From contig JAAZJF010000099.1 of assembly GCA_012800475.1 (NCBI GenBank), positions 1 through 11,661 of the forward strand: DNA of 11,661 bases. The letters are read 5' to 3'. This stretch comes from Gammaproteobacteria bacterium (GTDB lineage: Bacteria; Pseudomonadota; Gammaproteobacteria; Pseudomonadales; Pseudomonadaceae). How positions within the stretch are numbered: position 1 is the stretch's first letter; each line of letters starts with the position of its first letter. This document shows, one piece after another, positions 1 through 7,644 of the stretch. The notes beneath the pieces are model-generated. The model searched no databases, was not told the DNA's origin, and saw only the letters and a program-made list of their open reading frames with translations. A program made the position numbers and the translations under genes.

Positions 1-141
1 TAAAGCACGGCAACCCAAATCAATACGATTGAGTTCGTCGGGCTGCATCCAGCGTTGCCATAGAGCTTTGGGGGCATTACCAAACATGGCGCCGCCATCG
101 AGTTTTTGGCTGTTGCCTTGAAGGGTGGTTAAGGTTCTCAT
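1..141 (-). CDS. MBL-fold metallohydrolase, N-terminal fragment (runs off window)
   Basis: Partial gene: only the first 47 codons are in the window. The translation begins MRTLTTLQGNSQKLDGGAMF and continues FGNAPKALWQRW, then NRIDLGCRAL. The GGAMFG-x-x-PKxLW pattern followed by NRI-x-L-x-CRAL is the usual N terminus of one subgroup of metallo-beta-lactamase-fold hydrolases (YtnP-like). The zinc-binding HxHxDH motif would lie further on, outside the window, so catalytic competence cannot be judged. The start is supported by an AAGGA Shine-Dalgarno a few bases upstream on the minus strand. It lies 80 bp downstream of the acyl-CoA dehydrogenase gene on the same strand and is probably the next operon member. 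Substrate unknown; a thioesterase or lactonase role in the same pathway is only a guess. Confidence 0.8.
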   Translation of the reverse strand, partial: MRTLTTLQGNSQKLDGGAMFGNAPKALWQRWMQPDELNRIDLGCRAL

Positions 142-171
142 TATTATTGTGTTCCTTAGTTGTTGAATATG

Positions 172-209
172 TGCGCCCTTAAATACTTTAAAACAGACTC
201 AAGGGCGCA
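172..209. repeat. Perfect 9-bp inverted repeat between dehydrogenase and MBL genes
   Basis: TGCGCCCTT (172-180) pairs perfectly with AAGGGCGCA (201-209) around a 20-nt AT-rich loop. It lies in the 80-bp gap after the acyl-CoA dehydrogenase stop. On the minus-strand transcript the stem is followed by CATATTCAAC, not a U-run, so it is not a standard intrinsic terminator. The loop contains a smaller TTAAA/TTTAA palindrome that overlaps the stem base and could compete with it. It could stabilise or attenuate the message; function not shown. Confidence 0.5.
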
Positions 210-221
210 TCTTAATGCACT

Positions 222-1994
222 TTAGAAATGCTCTGCGGCTACCCCATAGAGTGATGCACTACCGGCTTTGATACTGGCTTCAAGAGCTAATGTGCGTGGC
301 AGCATGCGGCTGAAATAAAAGTCAGCAGTGGCCAGTTTCGCAGCATAAAAATCAGGTTCTTGCGCATGATTGTTCTGGGCTGTTGTCGCCATGCGTGACC
401 ACATCCAAGCGTACGCCACATAACCAAAGAGGTGCAGGTATTCAACGGATGCAGCACCGACTTCGTTTTTGTTAGCGCCGGCTTGCTCAAGCAGCCAGTG
501 ACTGACACTTTCTAGGCGCTGCAGCGCTGTCATAACTTCGGCGGCATACAGCGTATTAGGCTGACTGATTTGTGCGCGAACTGTGTCGGTGAAGGTCTGT
601 AAAAATGCCCCACGGTTGGCGACCAGTTTACGAGCGACTAAATCCAAGGCTTGAATACCGTTGGTGCCTTCGTAAATTTGCGCAATGCGTACGTCACGCA
701 CCAGTTGTTCTTGACCCCATTCACGCACATAGCCATGACCCCCAAATACTTGCTGGCCATGGATGCAGCTTTCTAAACCGGTGTCAGTGAAAAAGGCTTT
801 GGTCACCGGTGTCAGTAGGGCGACCAGATCTTGCGCTTGCTCAGCCAGCGCTGCATCGGGACTGAACTTGGCGATATCCAATTGTTTGCCGACATAGCAA
901 GCAAAGGCACGGCCGCCTTCGGTCATGCTTTTCATGGTCAGCAGCATACGGCGTACATCAGCATGCACAATAATCGGGTCAGCAGCCTGTGCAGCATTTT
1001 GCGCACCTGTTGCGGCGCGGCTTTGAATACGCTCGCGAGCATAGTCAGCGGCACGCTGATACGAAGTTTGCGCGCAACCAATACCTTGAATACCAATAGA
1101 TAAACGCTCGTAGTTCATCATGGTGAACATGGCTGCCAGACCTTTATTGAGCTCGCCCACTAAATAGCCTGTCGCACCATCAAAGTTCATCACGCAGGTG
1201 GCAGAGGCTTTAATGCCCATTTTATGTTCGATCGAGCCGCAAGTGACGGCGTTCTGCTCACCCAGCGAGCCATCCGTATTGACCTGCACTTTAGGCACTA
1301 AGAATAAAGAAATACCACGTGCCCCTGCAGGTGCATCGGGCAATTTAGCTAAGACTAAATGAATGATGTTTTCGGTGAGGTCTTGTTCGCCGCCGGTAAT
1401 AAAGATTTTGCTACCAGTGATGGTATAGCTGCCATCATCCTGCGGTATGGCGCGCGTGCGAATCAAGCCTAAGTCGGTCCCCGCATGGGCCTCGGTTAAA
1501 CACATCACGCCCGCCCAGCGGCCGGCATATAAGGGCGGTAAATATGTGCTTTTTAACTCTTCGCTGGCATGCGCATCAATGGCCAAACAAGCACCTGAAG
1601 TGAGCGCTGAGTACAAGGCAAAGCTTGAGTCTGCCGCGTAGAGCATTTCTTCAAATTGCACCGACAGCATTTTGGGCATGCCCATGCCGCCGTAGGCAGG
1701 GTTGCCTGATAAACCGACCCAGCCACCTTCAATATAGGTGTTGTAAGCCTCTTTAAAACCGTCCGGTGTGGTAACAATACCCTGGTTCCACTGGGCACCT
1801 TGCTCATCACCGCTGCGACTCAGCGGAGCAATTAATTGGCCAGTGACTTTGGCTGCTTCTTCAAGAATGGCATCGGCTGTTTCGCTATCAACGTTTTCTT
1901 GTAATTCTGGGAGTTGGTCCCACACTTTTTGTGCATTAAAGACTTCATGTAACACAAAGCGGAGGTCGCGTAAGGGAGCGTTAAAGTCAGACAT
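222..1994 (-). CDS. Acyl-CoA dehydrogenase with C-terminal extra domain (DmdC/FadE-type, about 590 aa)
   Basis: FAD-dependent acyl-CoA dehydrogenase of 590 residues, predicted to oxidise an acyl-CoA to its trans-2-enoyl-CoA in the cytoplasm and pass electrons to ETF. The order is an N-terminal helical segment, an alpha domain, the middle beta domain with MCLTEAHAGTDLG (about 164-176), the C-terminal alpha domain with QVFGGHGYVREWGQEQLVRD (415-434) and IYEGTNGIQ (440-448), then about 120 extra residues (470-588) typical of the long roughly 600-residue subfamily. Glu442 in IYEGT sits at the usual catalytic-base position. The start has an AGGAT Shine-Dalgarno. The gene lies 62 bp downstream of the permease in the minus-strand operon. 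The long subfamily includes 3-methylmercaptopropionyl-CoA dehydrogenase (DmdC) and several fatty acyl-CoA dehydrogenases, so chain length and substrate cannot be fixed from sequence alone. Confidence 0.93.
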   Translation of the reverse strand: MSDFNAPLRDLRFVLHEVFNAQKVWDQLPELQENVDSETADAILEEAAKVTGQLIAPLSRSGDEQGAQWNQGIVTTPDGFKEAYNTYIEGGWVGLSGNPAYGGMGMPKMLSVQFEEMLYAADSSFALYSALTSGACLAIDAHASEELKSTYLPPLYAGRWAGVMCLTEAHAGTDLGLIRTRAIPQDDGSYTITGSKIFITGGEQDLTENIIHLVLAKLPDAPAGARGISLFLVPKVQVNTDGSLGEQNAVTCGSIEHKMGIKASATCVMNFDGATGYLVGELNKGLAAMFTMMNYERLSIGIQGIGCAQTSYQRAADYARERIQSRAATGAQNAAQAADPIIVHADVRRMLLTMKSMTEGGRAFACYVGKQLDIAKFSPDAALAEQAQDLVALLTPVTKAFFTDTGLESCIHGQQVFGGHGYVREWGQEQLVRDVRIAQIYEGTNGIQALDLVARKLVANRGAFLQTFTDTVRAQISQPNTLYAAEVMTALQRLESVSHWLLEQAGANKNEVGAASVEYLHLFGYVAYAWMWSRMATTAQNNHAQEPDFYAAKLATADFYFSRMLPRTLALEASIKAGSASLYGVAAEHF

Positions 1995-2015
1995 GATCTA
2001 TCCTGTTTTAATGGC

Positions 2016-2041
2016 GATGGCCGCAGGTTAAGGCGGCCATC
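2016..2041. repeat. Perfect 9-bp GC-rich inverted repeat between permease and dehydrogenase genes
   Basis: GATGGCCGC (2016-2024) pairs perfectly with GCGGCCATC (2033-2041) across an 8-nt loop. It sits in the 62-bp gap between the permease stop and the dehydrogenase start. In the minus-strand transcript the stem is followed by GCCATTAAAACAGG, so there is no U-tract and it is not a classical terminator. It ends about 12 bases upstream of the dehydrogenase Shine-Dalgarno. It may act as an mRNA processing or stabilising hairpin giving different levels of permease and dehydrogenase; that role is inferred. Confidence 0.55.
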
Positions 2042-2056
2042 TAATACAAATATTGA

Positions 2057-3433
2057 TTATTCTGTTGGGGTTGCCGTGTCGTCTTGTTCAGGTTTGGCAG
2101 AGGTGAATTTCAGAATGTGGGTGCGCTCAACTAAAATATAGAGCACCGCACCTGCTGCTAAACCCCAGCCTGCGCCGTAGACCGCCAGCACCACTCCCAT
2201 AGTTCCAGCAATACCGCGTTCAGTGTTGTTATTGAGCTGCTCAAAGCCCACCATTAAGCAAATATAGCCGGTTAAAACTAACGTCAAGGACAGTGCAATA
2301 GGCAGTACAGGCTGGAAAAAGGTCACCAGAGGGAGCATAAACAACGCTAAGAAACCTGTGATCCAAAATGTACCGCCGCCGCTGTAAATAGATTCCATTG
2401 CATGACGACCGTATTTATAACGCTCAGCCATAGTGGCTGCGACCGCTGTCCAAATTGGACCAGCTAAGCCAGGGTACGGAGCGAAAAACGCATGCAAAGC
2501 ATTGCGTAAGGCAGTGACCAAGTGCACACGGTCGATATTGTTTTCGATTTTTTCATCGGGGCGTAATTCATCAGCACGTTGCATCAATGATTGACCTACG
2601 ATGATGTCACCAAAGGCAATGATATAAGCAATCACGGCTGTGGGAATGGCGAGCATAAATACCTTGGCATCGGGGAAGCCTAAGTGAAATGGCAAGTAAT
2701 TCCACATCTCAGAAAATGCTGGCTGAGTGATGCCGAAGCGGATATCCGGCATTGAATACTCACCTACAGCAATGCCAATAAAAATCGCAATCAACATCCC
2801 AGGTACCATGCCGTAGTTAACTATCTTACGTGCCAGCGGTACTCGATCTGTGAGGCTGCGAAACGACACTGAAAACATCAGGTACAAGCAAACTAAACTA
2901 CCAATTACGAGCGAAATGGGTGTATTAGCTAGGCGTCCACCGGTATCAATTTCACCGATCAGTGCTGCAATACCTGCACCAATAATGATGCCGCCTTTCA
3001 TTGAGTTGGGAATAATGCGCACTAATGTGCTGCCTAAGCGTGTGATGCCCAGTACTAAAAAAATCACGAAGACTAGAAATTGCAAAGCGAACAATGCTTG
3101 GATCGCTTCAGGGCCAGGTTCGTAATCCCCTAAAAAAAGCAACACAACAGGTATGCCTGGGGTAATCCAGCCCGGCACATAAGGCACACCTAAAAGAGCG
3201 GGTAGCATAAAGCCAATACCGCACACCGTGACATAGGCGAGGGCGACATCATAGGGTAAGCCTAAGTACTTTTCTAACAGCGGAATCATGCCCAGACTGA
3301 CCACAAACATGATCAATGCTTGAAACATTTCCGCCGTTTCCCAGCGATAATGCACAAAAGGTAAGCGCACTTTAAAAGGGCCCGCAGGCCAATAAGGTTG
3401 TTCTTCACCGTCTTTACGTTTATAAAACTGCAT
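2057..3433 (-). CDS. NCS2/SLC23-like multi-pass membrane permease, substrate unknown
   Basis: Integral inner-membrane transporter of 458 residues with about 12 hydrophobic segments, starting after a 35-residue polar N terminus and ending in a short charged tail. Features consistent with the nucleobase/ascorbate (xanthine-uracil) permease superfamily are a glycine-rich segment around IPNSMKGGIIIGAGIAALIG (about 142-161), a conserved polar region AFGDIIVGQSLMQRADE (about 273-289), and a PGLAGPIWTAVAATMAERY stretch (about 319-337). No canonical uracil, xanthine or adenine permease signature was recognised, so nucleobase transport is not assumed. It is sandwiched between an acyl-CoA ligase and an acyl-CoA dehydrogenase, 97 and 62 bp away on the same strand, which suggests uptake of the carboxylic acid they process. 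The start ATG has only a weak GGGAT-type Shine-Dalgarno. Family confidence is moderate; substrate is open. Confidence 0.82.
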   Translation of the reverse strand: MQFYKRKDGEEQPYWPAGPFKVRLPFVHYRWETAEMFQALIMFVVSLGMIPLLEKYLGLPYDVALAYVTVCGIGFMLPALLGVPYVPGWITPGIPVVLLFLGDYEPGPEAIQALFALQFLVFVIFLVLGITRLGSTLVRIIPNSMKGGIIIGAGIAALIGEIDTGGRLANTPISLVIGSLVCLYLMFSVSFRSLTDRVPLARKIVNYGMVPGMLIAIFIGIAVGEYSMPDIRFGITQPAFSEMWNYLPFHLGFPDAKVFMLAIPTAVIAYIIAFGDIIVGQSLMQRADELRPDEKIENNIDRVHLVTALRNALHAFFAPYPGLAGPIWTAVAATMAERYKYGRHAMESIYSGGGTFWITGFLALFMLPLVTFFQPVLPIALSLTLVLTGYICLMVGFEQLNNNTERGIAGTMGVVLAVYGAGWGLAAGAVLYILVERTHILKFTSAKPEQDDTATPTE

Positions 3434-3530
3434 GGCTTAAATCCCATTAATGATCTGTGCTGACGCTCTTTGTAAATTGAGATCGCCCAGATTTAATTGT
3501 TATTGTTGTGATGGCTGTGAGGCCGCAGCA

Positions 3531-5153
3531 TTAAAGCGTTTTTGCTGTTTCGCGCAGTACAAACTTTTGTATTTTTCCTGTTGAGGTTTTTGGCAGGTCT
3601 GTGAAAACAACAGTTTTAGGCACCTTAAAGGCGGCCATATGCTCTCGACAGAAACTCATGATGTCTTCTGCACTCAGCTCGTCATAACCGGCTTTGAGAT
3701 TGATAAAAGCGCAGGGTGTTTCGCCCCAATGAACATCAGGTCGGGCCACGACTGCAACCTCAAGCACCGCAGGGTGGTGATACAGCACACCTTCGACTTC
3801 AATGGTGGAAATGTTTTCACCACCAGAAATAATAATGTCTTTTAAGCGGTCTTTAATTTCCACATAACCGTCCGCATGCCAGACGGCTAAATCGCCGGTG
3901 TGGAACCAGCCACCCTCAAAGGCTTCTTGTGTGGCGGTGGGGTTTTTTAAATAGCCTTTCATGACGGTATTGCCGCGCATAAAAATTTCGCCAATGGTAT
4001 GTCCGTCTTTTGGCGTGGGCTCTAAGGTTTTGGAGTCTGCAACCATCACCCCTTCAAGCGTGGGGTAACGCACGCCTTGGCGAGATTTAATCTGCGCGCG
4101 TTCTTCGAGTGGTAATGCATCCCATTCTTTGTGCCATGCACATAAAGTGACAGGACCGTACACCTCAGTGAGACCGTACACGTGAGTCACTTCGATACCC
4201 ATTTCTTCAACCGCACCAATCACTTTAGCTGGTGGCGCAGCGCCGGCTACCATGGCTTTGACGGGGTGCTCAATGGCAGCTTTGGCTTCGGCGGGCATAT
4301 TGACTAAGGCTTGTAAAACAATCGGTGCGCTGCACATGTGCGTCACGCGCTCATCACGGATCAGGTTGAGTACTTTCTGCGGATCTACGCGGCGTAAAAA
4401 AACATGCACTCCAGCTAAAGCTGTAATGGTCCATGGGTAACACCAGCCGTTGCAGTGGAACATGGGCAGGGTCCAAAGGTACACCGGATGGTTGCCCATC
4501 GCCCAGGTCATTTGGTTGCCCATAGAGTTTAAAAAAGCACCGCGATGATGGTACACCACGCCTTTAGGATTACCTGTGGTGCCTGAGGTGTAGTTCAGTG
4601 AAATCGCTTGCCATTCATCAGTGGGCCATTGCCAAGCAAACTCAGGATCGCCTTCGGCTAAAAACGCTTCATAATCCAAGTCGCTAACGGGCTGGCCTTC
4701 GCCGTACTCAGGGTCGTTTACATCAATAATCAGCGGCGGATGTTCGAGCATATGACATGCGGTGCGTGCCACTTCACCAAACTCACGATCAACCACCAAT
4801 ACTTTAGCTTCGCTGTGTTCCAGCATAAAACTGATAGCGTCAGCATCGAGGCGTACATTGAGTGTATTGATTACCGCACCTATCATTGGTACGCCGAAAT
4901 GCAGCTCTAACATTTCTGGGATATTGGGCAGCATGACGGCCACGGTATCGTCTTGGCCAATACCGCGATGGGCTAGAGCAGAAGCCAGCTGGCGGCAGCG
5001 AGTATAGGTTTGTGCCCATGTGCGGCGAATTGCACCATGCACGACAGCAGGGTAATTTGGATAGACTGCAGCAGTGCGCTCTATAAAGCTTAATGGGCTC
5101 AGAGCCACATGATTGACTGCATTTCTGGCAAGGCTTTGCTCGTAGATCGACAT
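3531..5153 (-). CDS. AMP-forming acyl-CoA ligase (AlkK/DmdB-like)
   Basis: Cytoplasmic adenylate-forming enzyme of 540 residues: carboxylate + ATP + CoA to acyl-CoA + AMP + PPi. All core motifs are present: the phosphate-binding loop YTSGTTGNPKG (188-198), YGLTE (326-330), GWFHTGDL (415-422), DRLKDIIISGGENIS (435-449) and the C-terminal PKTSTGK with catalytic Lys527. The length and the MFHCNGWCYPW segment (231-241) fit the medium-chain/short branched group that includes AlkK and 3-methylmercaptopropionate-CoA ligase DmdB, rather than acetyl-CoA synthetase (about 650 aa). It is first in the minus-strand operon and divergent from the sensor kinase, which fits a sensed and catabolised substrate. 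A weak AGG lies about 11 bases before the ATG. Which acid is used cannot be determined here. Confidence 0.93.
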   Translation of the reverse strand: MSIYEQSLARNAVNHVALSPLSFIERTAAVYPNYPAVVHGAIRRTWAQTYTRCRQLASALAHRGIGQDDTVAVMLPNIPEMLELHFGVPMIGAVINTLNVRLDADAISFMLEHSEAKVLVVDREFGEVARTACHMLEHPPLIIDVNDPEYGEGQPVSDLDYEAFLAEGDPEFAWQWPTDEWQAISLNYTSGTTGNPKGVVYHHRGAFLNSMGNQMTWAMGNHPVYLWTLPMFHCNGWCYPWTITALAGVHVFLRRVDPQKVLNLIRDERVTHMCSAPIVLQALVNMPAEAKAAIEHPVKAMVAGAAPPAKVIGAVEEMGIEVTHVYGLTEVYGPVTLCAWHKEWDALPLEERAQIKSRQGVRYPTLEGVMVADSKTLEPTPKDGHTIGEIFMRGNTVMKGYLKNPTATQEAFEGGWFHTGDLAVWHADGYVEIKDRLKDIIISGGENISTIEVEGVLYHHPAVLEVAVVARPDVHWGETPCAFINLKAGYDELSAEDIMSFCREHMAAFKVPKTVVFTDLPKTSTGKIQKFVLRETAKTL

Positions 5154-5309
5154 ATTGAAAATACCTGTGGCTGATTATTAGCTCTGGCCGTTAACTTATT
5201 ATTATTTGTTATACGGTTGGTTTGTCGTTCTGTTATATGCTTTGTCTTTTTATAATGGTAGTTAAACTATAGCATTATAGTGCTTTACCTATACCGGTCC
5301 GAGCATCTT
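5154..5309. promoter_or_regulatory. Divergent promoter region between ligase operon and sensor kinase
   Basis: This AT-rich 156-bp region must carry promoters for both directions. A perfect TATAAT lies at 5251-5256 on the plus strand, with a poor TTCTGT at -35 spacing 17 (5228-5233); it would place a kinase transcript start near 5263. Two dyads are visible: CCGTTAAC (5188-5195) facing GTTATACGG (5208-5216), which match except for one inserted T across a 12-nt AT-only spacer, and CTATA-gcat-TATAG (5267-5280). Either could be an operator. The minus-strand promoter for the ligase could not be assigned to specific hexamers. Confidence 0.45.
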
Positions 5310-7571
5310 ATGAATAACCTGACTGATCAGACATTACAGCTGCGTCTCTTGCGCCGCATGTTGGATGAAAAACAACCTTTAGCTGAGTGTGCTCGCGCGT
5401 TGCAGGCGGTGTTGCGCAGTGATCGTCAAGTACGCTCGGTGTGGTATTTCAATTGGCAAGCTACGGCAGGTATTTACAGTCCCGAAGGTGATGTGCGCGG
5501 TTGGCCGCCGGGGCCAGGAGATGTCTTAGCGGCAACGGATCAAGCGTTATTTACACAGTTGCAAACGCAAAGACAGTTGAGTCTTGTGCAGGTGAGCGCT
5601 ATGGATTGCTGGCTGTCGCGGCGGATGCGACGTGCTGGCGTCAGTCATGGAATGATTGCGCAGTTAGCCTTATTCCCACAGCAACAAGGCGCAGTGGTGA
5701 TTGAATTACAGGCTGACGCTCCTGTATTTGCTCTGGATACCTTGATATTACTCTTGAGCGAAGGCTTGCATACCTCTGAGTACAACACGCAGCCGCTGCA
5801 GTTATTGAGCACTGATCCTGCGCCTGCTATATGGGTCGACGCGCAAGGGCAATTATTGGAAGTGAATCAAGCAGCGCTTGCGTTGCTGGGTGCTGCTCTG
5901 ACTGAGCATGCACAACAGGCACTACCGCATAATCATAAGCAATTGGTGCGCAGCAGTTTAACTCAGCAGCGTGTGATTGAAGAAGTTGCAGCGCAGTATG
6001 GTGAGCGTGTGTTGCTGTGGAGTTATATCCCCAGTCATGAGCGCGTGCTCGTGCGGGGTCGTGATAGCACGCAACACACTCAACAATTACACGACGCTGC
6101 TCAAGCATCGCGTCTGTATCGTCTGATTACGCAAAACACTACCGACTTGATCTCACGTCATATGCCCGATGGGCGTTTTATCAGTGCTACGCCTGCATCA
6201 TGGAGTTTACTGGGTTATTGGCCTGAAGAACTGCAGGGTATGCGCTGTCAAAAATTATTACATCAGCACGATATTATGCTGGTTGAGCAGTTAGCAAAAA
6301 ATGCATTAGCTGAAGATGGTTATCACACCATGACCGTGCGTGTACGCCATCGCGCAGGGCATTATCTGTGGTTTGAGACTGCCAGTCGTGCCATTCGTGA
6401 AACCTATACCGGTGCTATTGTTGAAGTGATCAGCGTATCGCGCGATATCACTGCGCGGGTCAAAGCAGAAGAAAATCGTCGTCGTTTAGCTGAAGTAGTT
6501 GAGGTGAATACGGATCTTGTATTATTTGTTGATCCCAATGGCTTGATTCGTTGGTTGAACCCCTCTGCGCGCCGCGCGTTGCAGGCGAGTGCTGCGCATG
6601 CGGATTGGCAATTGGCGGATATCGTCGATGCGCAAACCTTACAGGCATTGACGCAACACGGCTGGTTAGCTGCTGATGAGCAGGGTGTGTGGAGTTGTGA
6701 AAGCCGATTTCAACCTTATGCTGATGCTGCATCTTTTCCAGTGTCTTTGGTGTTGCTGGCGCATACCGTAGCCGGTGGCGAGCGTTACTATTCTTTGGTA
6801 GCACGTAATATGGCTGAGCGCGAACTGCGTGAAGCGCAACACCGTAAACATCAAGAAGAACTGGCGCACACCACGCGCTTAATCACTCTAGGTGAGCTGA
6901 CTTCAGGCATCGCTCATGAAATGAATCAGCCGCTGGCTGCAGTGATTAACTATGCCAGTGCCAGCTTAAGGTATTTGCAATCGGCAGATATGCACAATCC
7001 CGCTTTGCAGCGGGTCGCGCAAGGTCTAGAGCGTATTACTGAACATGCCAATCATGCCGCGCAAGTGATTAAGCGCTTACGTGCTTTTTTGCGTAAAGAG
7101 CCGCGCCGTATGCAAGCGCTGAATATTGCCCAAGTGCTGCACGATACGGTGCAGTTGTGTGCTTGGGAGGCGGTCAATGCACAGGTTACGGTGGAGCAGC
7201 AGACTCTCTCTACAGTGCCCTTAATTTATGCCGATCGTGTGTTGTTGGAGCAAGTGCTGCTCAATGTGTTGCGCAATGCTATTGAAGCCAATCGAGAACA
7301 GCATCACGCGACTCAGGCATCACGTATTTTAGTCACGGTGCAGCAGCAGGGCCAGCATGTGTCTATCCAAGTGCATGATCAAGGTGCTGGAGCGACAGCA
7401 GCACAACTGGAACACATGTTTACACCCTTTTACACCAGTAAGGCGGAAGGGTTGGGCTTAGGGTTATCGATGAGTCGCAGTATTGTTGAAGGCTTTGGTG
7501 GCGCGTTGGAGGCACAAGCAGGGCAGTTAGGCGGCTTATGTTTAACCTGTCGTTTACCTGTTTCTGCGTAA
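5310..7571 (+). CDS. Soluble PAS-domain sensor histidine kinase (BfiS-like, FixL/DctB-type kinase core)
   Basis: Two-component sensor of 753 residues from ATG 5310. An in-frame GTG at 5280 would add 10 residues, but it has no Shine-Dalgarno and lies in a palindrome close to the likely transcript start, so ATG is preferred, though its own site is weak. Visible order: a GAF-like N-terminal region (about 10-155), three PAS-like units (about 165-255, 270-385 and 392-510), HisKA with IAHEMNQPLAAV and phospho-acceptor His536 (about 520-590), and HATPase with LRNAIEAN, HDQGAG, FTPFYTSK and GLGLGLS boxes (about 640-750). There is no membrane segment or signal peptide, so it probably senses a cytoplasmic ligand, and no receiver domain is attached. 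The likely partner is the FixJ-type regulator at 8819-9487. The neighbourhood resembles P. aeruginosa bfiS next to ligase and dehydrogenase genes; that identity is recalled, not tested. Confidence 0.92.
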   Translation: MNNLTDQTLQLRLLRRMLDEKQPLAECARALQAVLRSDRQVRSVWYFNWQATAGIYSPEGDVRGWPPGPGDVLAATDQALFTQLQTQRQLSLVQVSAMDCWLSRRMRRAGVSHGMIAQLALFPQQQGAVVIELQADAPVFALDTLILLLSEGLHTSEYNTQPLQLLSTDPAPAIWVDAQGQLLEVNQAALALLGAALTEHAQQALPHNHKQLVRSSLTQQRVIEEVAAQYGERVLLWSYIPSHERVLVRGRDSTQHTQQLHDAAQASRLYRLITQNTTDLISRHMPDGRFISATPASWSLLGYWPEELQGMRCQKLLHQHDIMLVEQLAKNALAEDGYHTMTVRVRHRAGHYLWFETASRAIRETYTGAIVEVISVSRDITARVKAEENRRRLAEVVEVNTDLVLFVDPNGLIRWLNPSARRALQASAAHADWQLADIVDAQTLQALTQHGWLAADEQGVWSCESRFQPYADAASFPVSLVLLAHTVAGGERYYSLVARNMAERELREAQHRKHQEELAHTTRLITLGELTSGIAHEMNQPLAAVINYASASLRYLQSADMHNPALQRVAQGLERITEHANHAAQVIKRLRAFLRKEPRRMQALNIAQVLHDTVQLCAWEAVNAQVTVEQQTLSTVPLIYADRVLLEQVLLNVLRNAIEANREQHHATQASRILVTVQQQGQHVSIQVHDQGAGATAAQLEHMFTPFYTSKAEGLGLGLSMSRSIVEGFGGALEAQAGQLGGLCLTCRLPVSA

Positions 7572-7644
7572 AGCCGAGGGCGTGCGTAAGCGTCACAACA
7601 CACCCTTATATATGGCTGCCCAAGCCGACTTGACCCGCATAATG

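Noticed and set aside
831..1103. Plus-strand open frame of 90 codons inside the dehydrogenase gene
   Set aside because: It is antisense to conserved dehydrogenase motifs, with no family resemblance or ribosome binding site.
3434..3530. Hairpin or small gene in the ligase-permease gap
   Set aside because: Only a 4-bp GCTG/CAGC stem is visible and there is no open frame with a ribosome binding site.
5280..5309. Upstream GTG start for the sensor kinase adding 10 residues
   Set aside because: It has no Shine-Dalgarno, lies at the edge of a palindrome, and is only about 17 nt after the likely transcript start. ATG 5310 is preferred, though not proven.
6460..6869. Minus-strand open frames of 67-114 codons inside the kinase gene
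   Set aside because: They lie fully within a well-supported kinase coding region, have low-complexity His/Gln-rich translations and match no family I know.
7572..7644. Possible terminator between the kinase and the unknown gene
   Set aside because: Only short, interrupted stems can be drawn (GGGCGTG region with CACACCC) and there is no T-run, so it was not listed as a terminator.
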